A DNA stretch of 64,000 nucleotides from an uncultured Bacteroidales bacterium (GCA_902760345.1 CACWFY010000010.1:20725-84724), one strand, 5' to 3'. Counted from the first letter of the stretch, positions 54,832 through 63,655 are shown. Notes: generated from the sequence alone by a model not told the origin. Translations and numbers: made by a program.

Positions 54832-55443
54832 ATAAATTAGGATTTATTTTCATTTCCGAGATGCAGCCTGCCTTCTCCAAGGGAGAAAGGTAGCAATTAT
54901 TTCTCAGATTATCAAATAATCAGAAGTTTTTTGATCATCATCTCACCGCCCCATGCTTCTATTGAGGATCGACACATCTCTGTCTGTAAAGAAAAAGTGC
55001 CGAAAATCGTGTTTGCTTTTTTTGTTAATCTAGGAAGACAAGCCTCGCGATTATGGTTGATAAGTCACGAAGTGGGACATAGAGAGTGACGAAGTTACGT
55101 TTCGAAGGTCACAAAGTGCCACTTTCATGACCTCAAAGTTACGCTTTCATGGCGTGAAAACGGCACTTTCATTGCGTAAAAATCATGGTTTTACAGGCGT
55201 TTTAGACGATGTTCATAGACAAAACGGACAACATTCCAAGGCACAAAAAGGGGCCCAAAGTCATAATAGACTACATATCAACACGTTGCGCATAACGCCT
55301 CATATTTCGCGAATTTGACCCTCGCTGAACGTTTGCTGGATTTCGCGCGATTCTCAGCGCCCGTTTTGTCAACTTTATTCACAGCGCCTCCACTAATGGT
55401 GCACGATAAATAGTGCAAACAAATCATTCAATCAAAAACATAG
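54832..55443. other. 612-bp non-coding region with a 22-bp repeat array
   Basis: No credible gene is present; short open frames here run through repeat sequence. The array at 55065-55262 is annotated separately. The left part includes a small inverted repeat (TTCTCC / GGGAGAA near 54871-54886). The right part (55263-55443) shows nothing I can interpret. Confidence 0.65.
55065..55262. repeat. Array of about nine degenerate 22-bp units
   Basis: Units start at 55065, 55087, 55109, 55131, 55153, 55175, 55197, 55219 and 55241, all 22 nt. The clearest unit is CACAAAGTGCCACTTTCATG with flanking bases, containing the dyad AAAGTG-C-CACTTT. The first five units align well; the last four keep only the phase and parts of the consensus. 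The 13-mer CACAAAGTGCCAC is identical to one in the array at 23261-23370. Confidence 0.75.
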
Positions 55444-56004
55444 CTATTGCGCCAGCGACCAAATGTAGCGGCCATCAGGGCTGACATGAGTCTGAATGGC
55501 GTCAGGGGAAATGTTGTCGAGAACGGTCTTCATGTCGTTGCGAATACCCTCGCCAGAGAGCTTGAGCACAGCCTCCTTCATGGTCCAAAAGCGGATAAAC
55601 GTCTCGGCAGGATTAGGCGAATGGAGTATCTCTTCTATTTCGCTGTCGTTCATTGTGTAGTGCACCAGCGTGTCCTTATATTCACGAATGCTCTCGATGT
55701 CGACACCTATGGGCTTATCGCTCAGCGCACAGAGCACAGCCTCGCGGCAGTGGCTGATATTAAAACAAATCTCAGGATGTCCGACGATAGAGGGTTTGCC
55801 GTGTTCGCCATACTCGAAGACAGGTTTTTCCGTTATGCCATACTCTTTGCGCAGACCCTCGCACAGCAACAGATAAGCCGCCGCACAGGTCTTGCGACCC
55901 TGTTCGTGCTTGAACTTCAACGCCTGTTCACGTCGCTGGTCAGACAACAGAGGGAGCGACGCCTCGAAATCGAAGTGCAGTATGTCGTCGTTGAGGTAAA
56001 TCAT
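55444..56004 (-). CDS. 4'-phosphopantetheinyl transferase (Sfp/AcpT type)
   Basis: This enzyme transfers 4'-phosphopantetheine from CoA to a serine of a carrier protein. The 186-aa product has the superfamily motifs GVDIESIREY (about 99-108, Mg-binding Asp and Glu) and FWTMKEAVLKLSGEGI (about 139-154), plus FNISHCREAVLCAL. It is shorter than Sfp (224 aa). No polyketide, peptide synthetase or carrier protein gene is nearby, so the substrate may be the fatty acid ACP or a distant cluster. Its start overlaps the rmuC stop by 4 nt (ATGA), implying coupling. Confidence 0.9.
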   Translation of the reverse strand: MIYLNDDILHFDFEASLPLLSDQRREQALKFKHEQGRKTCAAAYLLLCEGLRKEYGITEKPVFEYGEHGKPSIVGHPEICFNISHCREAVLCALSDKPIGVDIESIREYKDTLVHYTMNDSEIEEILHSPNPAETFIRFWTMKEAVLKLSGEGIRNDMKTVLDNISPDAIQTHVSPDGRYIWSLAQ

Positions 56005-57209
56005 TCTTCTGGCTGTTTGTCGAGGGGCAAACCTTCGACAGCGGAATCTTCTGCTTTCGGTATGCGTCGGTTGGCATTCTCCTTGGCGCCCAGATCGACG
56101 AGCTCGCGGCCTTTCTGTACGACGCTCTGGCGACCCGTAAAGAGTTTGTTGCCTGCCGATTCAAAGTCCTTGCGAACGGTCTCCAAGTGCTCACCCATCT
56201 TCTGGTAGCGCTGGATGAAGTCACCCAAGCGGTCGAGCAACTGCTCGGCAATGCCAAACACCTTCTCCTGATTCTCGGCCTGCTGGTTTTGTACCCACGC
56301 CAGATGAATCATGTGGAGAATGCCCAGCAGATTCTGTTCGCCCGTGATAAACACCTTACGCTCAAAGGCCTCGCGCCACAGCGACGGGTCGTTGGCCAGC
56401 GCCAGTTGCAGCGACGACTCGAAGGGCACGAACATGATGACGAAGTCGACAGCCTCGCGTGGCGGTTTGATGTATTTCGAGTAGTCCTTGCGTGCCAGCT
56501 CTGTCACGTGACTGCGCACCGAACGGAGATGCTCCTGCAGGGCACGCTCTTTCTCCTCGGGCGTCTCGGCATTGACGTAGCGCTCATAAGCTACCAGCGA
56601 CACCTTCGAGTCGATAATGGCATCCTGACCCTGTGGATAGTGCAATATCACATCAGGTTGCATCTCACGGCCAGTCTCATCATGCTTCAAAGGCCTACCC
56701 AACTCATCACGTAGTCTGGCCTGTACCTCATAGTGAATACCTTCAGTCAGTCCCTGACTCGTCAATAAGTCGCCAAGGATTATCTCACCCATGTTGCCGC
56801 TCACCTTGTTGTCGCGACGCAACACGTTGGCCAGGCCTTCGGCCTTCTCGCCAATCTCGCGGTTCGACTCCATCATCAGTCGCAACTGTTCGCGCAGCGA
56901 CGCCGACTGTTCGGTATGGTCCTTGGTATTGTCGTTGATGGCCTTGCGCATCTCGCTGATGGCGTCCTTCAGCGGTTGGGTGATGGTGCCCATCGACTCA
57001 CGGTTCTCTTCTTTCAGCTTCTTGGCCTGAGCGTCAGCCAGCAGTTGTCCCATATCGCGCAACTGTTCTCGGGTGGTCTTCAGCATCTGCACTTCGGTCT
57101 CCTTGCGAGCCAGTTCAACGCTGAGTTGTCCCACCTTGGGGTTCAACAGCAAATAGGCAACTGTAGCACCTATTGCGATACCTATTATAATATATAGTGC
57201 TATCATCAT
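56001..57209 (-). CDS. rmuC: RmuC-family DNA recombination protein
   Basis: RmuC proteins are membrane-anchored and limit inversions at short inverted repeats in E. coli; a nuclease role is suspected. The 402-aa protein has an N-terminal membrane helix (MIALYIIIGIAIGATVAYLLL), a coiled coil (about 25-105, VELARKETEVQMLKTTREQL and following) and the RmuC domain (about 115-330). Motifs there include GNMGEIILGDLLTSQGLTEG, VQARLRDE, DVILHYPQGQDAIIDSKVSL and FVIMFVPFESSLQLAL. The C-terminal tail is charged. The start codon is 5 nt from a TAnnTTTG box. The gene overlaps the phosphopantetheinyl transferase. Confidence 0.93.
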   Translation of the reverse strand: MMIALYIIIGIAIGATVAYLLLNPKVGQLSVELARKETEVQMLKTTREQLRDMGQLLADAQAKKLKEENRESMGTITQPLKDAISEMRKAINDNTKDHTEQSASLREQLRLMMESNREIGEKAEGLANVLRRDNKVSGNMGEIILGDLLTSQGLTEGIHYEVQARLRDELGRPLKHDETGREMQPDVILHYPQGQDAIIDSKVSLVAYERYVNAETPEEKERALQEHLRSVRSHVTELARKDYSKYIKPPREAVDFVIMFVPFESSLQLALANDPSLWREAFERKVFITGEQNLLGILHMIHLAWVQNQQAENQEKVFGIAEQLLDRLGDFIQRYQKMGEHLETVRKDFESAGNKLFTGRQSVVQKGRELVDLGAKENANRRIPKAEDSAVEGLPLDKQPEE

Positions 57210-57214
57210 GTGTG

Positions 57215-57245
57215 CAAAGTTACGAAATATTTATCAATTACCAAC
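57215..57245 (-). promoter_or_regulatory. Promoter of rmuC
   Basis: On the minus strand GTTG (57242-57245), a 19-nt spacer and TAACTTTG (57215-57222) fit with one mismatch. The box is 5 nt from the ATG, which predicts a leaderless mRNA. Confidence 0.7.
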
Positions 57246-57258
57246 CATCTGAAGGGTA

Positions 57259-58671
57259 TTATTTCGCACCTTCAGTTTGTGTTTTGGGCCAGTTCACCAA
57301 AAAGAGTTGTTCCGTAGCACGGGTAAAGGCGGTATACAGCCAGTGGATATAATCGGTGGTTAGCATATCGTCGGTCATATAGCCCTGGTCGACGTAGATA
57401 TGTGCCCACTGACCGCCTTGAGCCTTATGGCAAGTGGCGGCATAGGCAAACTTCACCTGCAGGGCGTTGTAGTAGCGGTCTTCCTTTACCTTTTTCAGGC
57501 GCTCGGCCTTCTGTGGAATGTCGGCATAGTCGTCCATCACGGCATTGAAGAGGCGTTCTTGTTGTTCACGGGTCAGCGCTGGCGCCTCGCTGGTCAGCGT
57601 GTCCAATAGGACGATAGCCGTCAGCTCGTAGTCGTCATAGTCAGGGAAGTTCATAGTCACCTCGGCAAAGCGGAAACCATAGAGTTCATGGACGTTGCGC
57701 ACTCGGCGAACCACCGCCATGTCGCCATTGGCAATAAACGAGAGCTGAGCGGAGTCCTCACCAGCCGGAGGGGTATCCTTCACCCAATAGTAGTTGTTTT
57801 TTACAATCATCAGACGGTCACCACTGGTCAGCTCTTCTTCGCGCCCTAATATCATGTTGCGAATGCCCTGATTATAGATGTTGGCGCGCTTGTTGCTGCG
57901 CGTCACCACCAGCGTCTCGTCGAGTCCCGCATGCGAGTAACTGGAAGCCAGCGTCTCGATGAGTTCGTCGCCAGGCACCATGCGAATATCCTCGAAGTCC
58001 TCGAAGCGAATCTTTGGCAATTCACATCTTACATCAGCCATCTTACATCTTACTTGAGTAGCATTCCACAGGATGCCCGACTCCTGACTCTGGCGCAGCA
58101 CTTCGTTGAGCGTACATTCATAGACCTCCAAGCCATAGCCACGTAGCACGCTGGTCATCAATGCCGGACTATGCTGTTCACCCACAGGTGGCAACTGTGC
58201 ATGATCGCCGAGGAGCATCAGCCGGCAGTTGCGTCCGTTATATACAAACTGTATAAGGTCGTCCAACAACGGCGTGTCGCCATTAGCTATCATCGAAGCC
58301 TCATCGACGATAAACAGCGTATCGTGGGCCGCATTGTAGCCCAACGAGAAGCCGCCTTCCAACGACTTCTGACGATAGATGCGCCGATGGATGGTAGATG
58401 CCGGACAAGCCGCATACAGCGAGAACACCTTGGCGGCACGTCCCGTAGGCGCCAACAGCACCAGCGACTGTCCCAGCGATTGCAGCGACTTGACGAAGGC
58501 AGCGGCCAGCGTGGTCTTGCCCGTACCCGCCGAGCCTCGCAACACCATGACGGCCTCGTCGCGCCTGTCAGTCAGAAATGCTGAGAAGACGTCGATGGCC
58601 TGCTCTTGTTCGGCTGTGGGCACATAGCGGAAAGCCTCTTGAATGCGGTATCTTAGCTCGTCGGTAATCAT
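57259..58671 (-). CDS. RecD-like superfamily 1 DNA helicase
   Basis: This 470-aa protein is a compact SF1B (RecD2/Dda-like) helicase. It shows the Q-motif region TAEQEQAIDVFSAFL, Walker A RGSAGTGKTTLAAAF (about 45), TGRAAKVFS, Walker B LFIVDEASMI, GDHAQLPPVGEQHSPAL (motif III), VVTRSNKRAN, and the C-terminal UvrD-like motif FAYAATCHKAQGGQWAHIYVDQG. The last motif precedes YTAFTRATEQLFLV (motif VI). Around residue 210 the stretch QVRCKMADVRCELPK is encoded by an in-frame short-word repeat and is unlikely to be part of the ancestral fold. An in-frame TTG at 58683 lies inside the promoter box, so the ATG is used. No recB/recC homologues are adjacent. Confidence 0.88.
   Translation of the reverse strand: MITDELRYRIQEAFRYVPTAEQEQAIDVFSAFLTDRRDEAVMVLRGSAGTGKTTLAAAFVKSLQSLGQSLVLLAPTGRAAKVFSLYAACPASTIHRRIYRQKSLEGGFSLGYNAAHDTLFIVDEASMIANGDTPLLDDLIQFVYNGRNCRLMLLGDHAQLPPVGEQHSPALMTSVLRGYGLEVYECTLNEVLRQSQESGILWNATQVRCKMADVRCELPKIRFEDFEDIRMVPGDELIETLASSYSHAGLDETLVVTRSNKRANIYNQGIRNMILGREEELTSGDRLMIVKNNYYWVKDTPPAGEDSAQLSFIANGDMAVVRRVRNVHELYGFRFAEVTMNFPDYDDYELTAIVLLDTLTSEAPALTREQQERLFNAVMDDYADIPQKAERLKKVKEDRYYNALQVKFAYAATCHKAQGGQWAHIYVDQGYMTDDMLTTDYIHWLYTAFTRATEQLFLVNWPKTQTEGAK
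58021..58058 (-). repeat. In-frame short-word repeat in the helicase gene
   Basis: Three copies of the word GTAAGATG or close variants (minus strand) sit inside the RecD-like helicase and encode VRCKMADVRC. The same kind of word repeat is otherwise found between genes. Confidence 0.65.
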
Positions 58672-58680
58672 ATTTTGCTG

Positions 58681-58688
58681 CAAAGATA
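58681..58688 (-). promoter_or_regulatory. TAnnTTTG box of the RecD-like helicase gene
   Basis: TATCTTTG on the minus strand lies 9 nt from the ATG. The upstream region is a short-word repeat (CTTAATT)n at about 58700-58726 without a clear TTTG. Confidence 0.55.
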
Positions 58689-58732
58689 CGAAATATTTCT
58701 TAATTCTTAATTCTTAATTCTTATTTTATTCG

Positions 58733-58740
58733 TACCTTTG
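58733..58740 (+). promoter_or_regulatory. TAnnTTTG box of the small peptide-DUF3822-rsmD genes
   Basis: TACCTTTG ends 8 nt before the ATG of the 28-aa peptide. No clear TTTG is seen at the usual upstream distance. Confidence 0.5.
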
Positions 58741-58748
58741 CAACCGAA

Positions 58749-58835
58749 ATGACAAGCATTCAAAAGACCAATATCATTCTGGCGCTCGTAGTAGTCGTGC
58801 TCTGCATACTGTGTGCGCTAAGTATTCTGACATAA
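58749..58835 (+). CDS. 28-aa single-helix membrane peptide
   Basis: A very short open frame encodes MTSIQKTNIILALVVVVLCI followed by LCALSILT, essentially one membrane helix with a short polar N-terminus. It lies directly after a promoter box and its stop overlaps the start of the DUF3822 gene by one base (TAATG). That geometry suggests it is translated and couples DUF3822 translation. I know of no named family. It could instead act mainly as a translated leader. Confidence 0.55.
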   Translation: MTSIQKTNIILALVVVVLCILCALSILT

Positions 58836-59647
58836 TGGACAATACGCAACCTATCGCCAACAGCAACCGACAACAAAGGCTCGTCATCCGCATCAGCCGG
58901 GGACACATGTCGTTCTCTACCATTATTGAGGGCGAAATCGTCTACAAACCCTATGCTCTGAACAGCAGCATATCCGTTGCTGCCAACCTGCGTGAGGCAC
59001 TCCGCAATGAACCACTGTTCAGCCGCTCCTACCATCAGGTGTTGGTCACGCTGGGGGCTCCCGTTCTGATGGTGCCTACCGACCTGTTTCAAGAAGACGA
59101 AAGCGAACAGCTGTATCGCCACGCCTTCTCACAGCAAAACCAGCAATACGTCAGCCACGCCGTGTTGCCCGACCTTAGCGCCGTAGCTATCTTCCCCATA
59201 CTCAAAGACTTGCGAACGGTGCTGAACGACAGCTTCCGCAACGTCCAATTCTGCCCTGCAATGGCACCCGTCTGGCGCCATTTCTACCATCGCAGCTTTA
59301 CAGGCCAGCATCAGAAGCTGTATGCTTACTTCCACGAGCGTCGCCTGGAGGTGTTTAGCTTTGGGCCCAACCGCTTTAAGTTTTGCAACAGTTTTGCCGT
59401 CAACAATCCCAACGATGCGTTGTACTACCTGCTGGCCACTTGGAAGCAACTGGCTATGGAGCCGGAGCACGACGAGCTACACCTTGCCGGAGACGTGCCC
59501 GATAGGGAGCAGTTGATAGAAGAGGTATCCAAATTTGTCAAGCGCGTATTCTACGCCAATCCTTCCGGAGAGTTCAATCGTGCCCCCATCACCAAGATCG
59601 AGGGCATGCCTTACGACCTCATGGTTTTATACATCAAGGGGAGGTAA
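58835..59647 (+). CDS. DUF3822 family protein
   Basis: The 270-aa protein fits DUF3822, a Bacteroidetes family located next to rsmD. It looks like an actin-like or hexokinase-fold derivative: LVIRISRGHMSFSTIIEG with a beta-hairpin, YKPYALNSSISVAANLREAL, VLVTLGAPVLMVPTDLF, then a second half with LYAYFHERRLEVFSFGPNRFKFCNSF and HDELHLAGDVPDREQLIEEV. No catalytic motif is apparent, so its function is unknown. The start overlaps the 28-aa peptide's stop; a longer reading from 58811 lacks similarity. rsmD follows 25 nt later after a short-word repeat (GTAAGAGGTAAG). Confidence 0.85.
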   Translation: MDNTQPIANSNRQQRLVIRISRGHMSFSTIIEGEIVYKPYALNSSISVAANLREALRNEPLFSRSYHQVLVTLGAPVLMVPTDLFQEDESEQLYRHAFSQQNQQYVSHAVLPDLSAVAIFPILKDLRTVLNDSFRNVQFCPAMAPVWRHFYHRSFTGQHQKLYAYFHERRLEVFSFGPNRFKFCNSFAVNNPNDALYYLLATWKQLAMEPEHDELHLAGDVPDREQLIEEVSKFVKRVFYANPSGEFNRAPITKIEGMPYDLMVLYIKGR

Positions 59648-59672
59648 GAAGTAAGAGGTAAGAAATAAGCGT

Positions 59673-60221
59673 ATGCGTATCATCACAGGAAAATACAAGG
59701 GGCGCCATTTCGACATTCCGCGTTCGTTCAAGGCACGCCCGACGACCGACTTTGCCAAGGAGAACATCTTCAACGTGCTGACGCAGTATGTAGACTTCGA
59801 CGAAGCGACAGCGTTAGACCTCTTCTCTGGCACAGGCAGCATCTCGCTGGAGTTGCTGTCGCGTGGCTGCCAGCAGGTGATTAGTGTAGAGATGGACCGC
59901 GACCATCACCGCTTCATTCAGGAGTGCATCAAAAAGCTAACAGCCAACACCCATCAGCCAACAGCCAACATCATTCCGCTTCGAGGTGATGTATTCCGCT
60001 TCATCAAAAGTTGTCATCAACAGTTCGACTTCATCTTTGCCGACCCGCCCTATGCGCTGAAGGAGCTGCCCACAATCCCTGACCTCATCTTCGAGAAAGC
60101 ATTGCTGAAAGAGGGCGGCATCTTCGTCTTTGAGCACGGCAAAGACCACGACTTCTCTGCACATCCACACTTTGTGGAGCACAGAAGCTATGGCAGCGTC
60201 AACTTCTCACTATTCAGATAA
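59673..60221 (+). CDS. rsmD: 16S rRNA (guanine966-N2)-methyltransferase
   Basis: RsmD methylates N2 of G966 in 16S rRNA during 30S assembly. The 182-aa protein shows MRIITGKYKGRHFDIP, RPTTDFAKENIFNVL, the SAM motif ALDLFSGTGSISLELLSRG (about 49-67) and the catalytic DPPYAL (about 125). Between the second helix and the next strand the sequence KKLTANTHQPTANIIPLRGD is encoded in part by an in-frame short-word repeat (GCCAACA). It is convergent with clsA, ending 2 nt before it. coaD, a frequent neighbour, is absent here. Confidence 0.92.
   Translation: MRIITGKYKGRHFDIPRSFKARPTTDFAKENIFNVLTQYVDFDEATALDLFSGTGSISLELLSRGCQQVISVEMDRDHHRFIQECIKKLTANTHQPTANIIPLRGDVFRFIKSCHQQFDFIFADPPYALKELPTIPDLIFEKALLKEGGIFVFEHGKDHDFSAHPHFVEHRSYGSVNFSLFR
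59936..59972 (+). repeat. In-frame short-word repeat in rsmD
   Basis: Copies of a 7-nt word (AGCCAACA and variants such as ATCAGCCAAC) within the rsmD coding region encode TANTHQPTAN at a loop between core elements. Confidence 0.6.
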
Positions 60222-60223
60222 CA

Positions 60224-61642
60224 TTACAACAGCGGAGACAACAGTCTGATCAGGCTCTCCCACAGTCGTCTGAAGAACGTAGGATGCAGACGGCCGGGCA
60301 CATCTTTCAGGGCAATGCTCAGGTCTTCATCATCTTGGAACACCTTTTTTAAGCGCAGAGCCGTACCCTCGTCGTAGATAAACACGTTGGCCTCGAAGTT
60401 ATTCTCGAACGAGCGGAAGTCCACATTCGTTGAGCCACACGTCGACAACGCATCGTCGCAGACCATCAGCTTCGAGTGCATGAAGCCTTCTTTATACAGG
60501 AACACCCTTGCACCAGCCTCGTGCAACTCACGCAGATAAGAGCGCGACGCCCAGTCCGTAAAACGCGCATCAGAACGATAGGGACAGATAATGCGCACGT
60601 CGACACCTCCTACTGCCGCCGTCTTCAAGGCAAACAGCACAGGTTCGTTGGGCAGGAAGTAAGGTGTCTCGATATACACATAGCGGCGGGCAGCAAGAAT
60701 GACACGCACATAGCCCTGCATGATTTCCGGATATAAGGTCACCGGACTGCTGGTCACCACCTGCGCCAGATTGCCACGAAGGCCTGCAGACTCGTCGAAA
60801 GGCGGATAATACTTCCTGTTGGTAATCAGCGTACGGTCAACAAAATACCAGTCGACGAGAAAAGCACGCTGCAGACCATACACCACCGGGCCCTTCAGTC
60901 GCAACATGGTGTCGCGCCAGGCGGAGGAAACGTAGCGCTGGGCAATATTCATGCCGCCGATATATCCTATCTGTCCGTCAATCACGATGATTTTGCGGTG
61001 GTTGCGGTAGTTGGCCTTGCTCGTAAACGACGGGAAGCGCACAGGCAGATAGGGTTCAATCTCCACCCCACCCTTACGCAGAAACTCTATGAAACTATGG
61101 CTGACCTTCCAACAGCCCACATCATCGCAGATAACACGCACCTCGACACCCTCTTGGGCCTTGTCGACAAGGGCGTCGGCTACCAGTCGTCCCAAGGGGT
61201 CATCCTCGATGATATACATATCTATATGGATATGATGGTGTGCTTGCGAGATATCCTTCAACAGCTCTGGGAAGAAGGCATAACCATCGGTCATGATGTC
61301 TACCTGATTATCCTGGAAGGGCAATGAAAAATTCTGGTTGATAAACAAGTCTATCAACTGCTTATGGCGTTCAGGAAGGTGTAGATGCTGCTGTTCGACG
61401 AAGCCCAGCATAGACCGTCTCGACAACTGGTCGAGCGAGCGCTGACTGACCAGGCGCTCCTTTCGGTGGTTGATACCGAAAAACAGGTAGAACACCACAC
61501 CCACAATGGGAACAAAGAAGATGATCAGCGCCCAGGCAATGGTCTTGGCAGGCTGGCGGTTGTCCATCACCACATGGATGATGGCGACAGTCACCACCAC
61601 CCACAGCAGCGTCATACTTAATATGTATAGCCATCCTTCCAT
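60224..61642 (-). CDS. cls: Cardiolipin synthase (phospholipase D type)
   Basis: This inner-membrane enzyme joins two phosphatidylglycerols into cardiolipin. The 472-aa product has two N-terminal membrane helices (LYILSMTLLWVVVTVAIIHVV and AWALIIFFVPIVGVVFYLFF). Two PLD catalytic motifs follow: NYRNHRKIIVIDGQIGYIGG (about 215) and GFMHSKLMVCDDALSTCGSTN (about 392). IDMYIIEDDPLG and YIETPYFLPNEP are also typical. The length is normal. It lies 9 nt after dnaG on the same strand, so it is probably co-transcribed with primase. Confidence 0.95.
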   Translation of the reverse strand: MEGWLYILSMTLLWVVVTVAIIHVVMDNRQPAKTIAWALIIFFVPIVGVVFYLFFGINHRKERLVSQRSLDQLSRRSMLGFVEQQHLHLPERHKQLIDLFINQNFSLPFQDNQVDIMTDGYAFFPELLKDISQAHHHIHIDMYIIEDDPLGRLVADALVDKAQEGVEVRVICDDVGCWKVSHSFIEFLRKGGVEIEPYLPVRFPSFTSKANYRNHRKIIVIDGQIGYIGGMNIAQRYVSSAWRDTMLRLKGPVVYGLQRAFLVDWYFVDRTLITNRKYYPPFDESAGLRGNLAQVVTSSPVTLYPEIMQGYVRVILAARRYVYIETPYFLPNEPVLFALKTAAVGGVDVRIICPYRSDARFTDWASRSYLRELHEAGARVFLYKEGFMHSKLMVCDDALSTCGSTNVDFRSFENNFEANVFIYDEGTALRLKKVFQDDEDLSIALKDVPGRLHPTFFRRLWESLIRLLSPLL

Positions 61643-61651
61643 CTCTCACCT

Positions 61652-63619
61652 CTACACCATCACATCCGTACCCCGCTGTCGGGCCAGCGCATTACGCAAT
61701 TCCTGCGTCTGTTTGTAGTCATCCATCAGGCGCTTGACCATCTCCATATCCAGCCCCATAGACTTCAACTGTTGCTGGATGTCCTTCAGGTGCTGGTTGA
61801 CCACATCCATGCGGAAGTCCAAGATCAGGTGTTGTACACGCTGACGCATCACAATCTCGTTGTTAGTCATCTCGAAGCTACGGCTCAGCTGATGGTTGTC
61901 GACACCCAACTGGATAGCCAACTGGCTGACCTCCGGATCGGGATGCTGCATAAAGTACTGTTCGGCCTTAAAGCCCGCATCAGCAGAATGCTCGACAGCC
62001 TCGCGGAGTATCCTGTTATAGCGCTCGTCGCTGAACGACAGGCCATCGCTGCCCAGGTCGTAGTCGATATATTGTGCGACATTCAGATTGACCAGCGACC
62101 CGTCCTCGGCCTCCAAATCCTTGAAGATAATCTCGTCGCCGTGGCGTATCACGTTCTGTATCAGCAGGCGCTCCACCTCGGTGGTCTGTGTCTTCGGTGA
62201 GTGGAGACCAAGAGGCACATCCTTGGGGAAAGCTGCCTGATTCGTCGTCGCCTGACGGCTTTGATCAGCAGCGACGTCTTCCTGGCGTGCTGTCTCACGC
62301 TGTTTCTGCTCTCTGTTTTCAGCAATGAACTTATTCGTCTGGGTGATCAATGTACGTTCGTTGACCTCCAAGCGACGGGAACAATCGGTAATATACGTAG
62401 CACGAACGATGGGATCAGGAATGACGCTGACAGAACGAACGATACTATTGATGGCCTCTGCCCGTTTGATGGGGTCGGTGACACCCTTCAACATAAGACT
62501 GGTCTTAAACTGTATGAAGTCTGTCTGATGCTCAGCGATATACTTCTTGAATTCCTCGGCGCTATGCTTGCGGGCAAACGAGTCGGGATCGTCGCCGTCA
62601 GGCAACAGTAGCACCTTGACATTCATACCTTCCTGCAACAGCATGTCGGTGCCACGCATGGCAGCATGGATGCCTGCCTCGTCACCATCGTAGAGCAGCA
62701 CGATATTCTGCGTAAAGCGGTGCAACAGCTTAATCTGATAGATAGAAAGGGCCGTACCCGAGTTGGCCACAACATTCTCCAAGCCACACTGGTGCATGGC
62801 TATCACGTCGGTATAGCCCTCGACCATGTAGACGCAGTCTTCCTTGACGATAGCCTTCTTGGCCTGATAGATGCCGTAGAGCTCACGCTCCTTATGATAG
62901 ATCTCTGAGTCGGGCGAGTTGACATACTTCTGCTGTACACCCTTCGTGGCAGCGTCGAGCTTGCGTCCGCCAAAGGCCACCACCTTGCCACTGACATTCA
63001 GCCACGGAAAGATGACTCGTCCTGCAAAACGGTCGTAAAGACCTCGTTCATTCTCTCCACAAAGTCCCGTTTTCAACAGGAATTCATCCTTATAGCCTTT
63101 CCGACGCGCCTCGTTGGCCATTGCGTCACGCTTGGTGAGGGCAAAGCCCAACTTAAACTTCTCGATGATGTCGTCGCGGATGCCTCGGCTGCGGAAATAC
63201 TGTCGGCCAATAGCCATTCCGTCGCTATTGTTCTTCAGAATGTCGTGAAAGTACTGGCACGCCCATTCGTTGACCACAAACATCGACTCACGCTCGGTCT
63301 GCTGCTGCTTCTCCTCGGGTGTGAGCTCCTTCTCCTCAATCTCGATGTTGTATTTCTTGGCCAACCAGCGCAGGGCCTCCGGATAGGTGATCTGCTCATG
63401 CTTCATCAGGAAGTTGACGGCATTGCCACCCTCGCCACAGGCAAAACACTTACATATCTGACGGGCTGGCGACACCATAAACGAGGGGGTCGTGTCGTCG
63501 TGGAACGGACACAAGCCCTTGTAGTTAACACCCGCTTTGCGAAGGTTAACAAACTCACCGACAACATCCACGATGTTGACGGCTTCCATAATCTTATCGA
63601 CTGTCGCTCGGTCAATCAT
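61652..63619 (-). CDS. dnaG: DNA primase
   Basis: DnaG makes RNA primers for replication. The 655-aa protein starts MIDRATVDKIMEAVNIVDVV. It has the N-terminal zinc finger (CPFHDDTTPSFMVSP ... CKCFACGEGGNAVNFLM), the RNA polymerase basic region (RDAMANEARRKGY and following), and the Toprim domain (about 262-345: VEGYTDVIAMHQCG with Glu, and LLYDGDEAGIHAAMRG with the acidic pair). A C-terminal helicase-binding domain (about 510-655) completes it. A much longer reading from 63781 would cross the promoter, so the start at 63619 is preferred. That start is 5 nt from a perfect promoter box. Confidence 0.96.
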   Translation of the reverse strand: MIDRATVDKIMEAVNIVDVVGEFVNLRKAGVNYKGLCPFHDDTTPSFMVSPARQICKCFACGEGGNAVNFLMKHEQITYPEALRWLAKKYNIEIEEKELTPEEKQQQTERESMFVVNEWACQYFHDILKNNSDGMAIGRQYFRSRGIRDDIIEKFKLGFALTKRDAMANEARRKGYKDEFLLKTGLCGENERGLYDRFAGRVIFPWLNVSGKVVAFGGRKLDAATKGVQQKYVNSPDSEIYHKERELYGIYQAKKAIVKEDCVYMVEGYTDVIAMHQCGLENVVANSGTALSIYQIKLLHRFTQNIVLLYDGDEAGIHAAMRGTDMLLQEGMNVKVLLLPDGDDPDSFARKHSAEEFKKYIAEHQTDFIQFKTSLMLKGVTDPIKRAEAINSIVRSVSVIPDPIVRATYITDCSRRLEVNERTLITQTNKFIAENREQKQRETARQEDVAADQSRQATTNQAAFPKDVPLGLHSPKTQTTEVERLLIQNVIRHGDEIIFKDLEAEDGSLVNLNVAQYIDYDLGSDGLSFSDERYNRILREAVEHSADAGFKAEQYFMQHPDPEVSQLAIQLGVDNHQLSRSFEMTNNEIVMRQRVQHLILDFRMDVVNQHLKDIQQQLKSMGLDMEMVKRLMDDYKQTQELRNALARQRGTDVMV

Positions 63620-63624
63620 GCTTG

Positions 63625-63655
63625 CAAAGATAGTGCAAATCTGGCGAAATGCAAA
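63625..63655 (-). promoter_or_regulatory. Promoter of dnaG
   Basis: On the minus strand TTTG (63652-63655), a 19-nt spacer and TATCTTTG (63625-63632) form a perfect match. The box is 5 nt from the dnaG ATG, so the mRNA is predicted to be leaderless or nearly so. Confidence 0.85.

Noticed and set aside
55127-55318. 63-aa plus-strand open frame in the lptB-side intergenic region
   Set aside because: It runs through the 22-bp array, has no ribosome site or family-like sequence, and its residues simply reflect the repeat.
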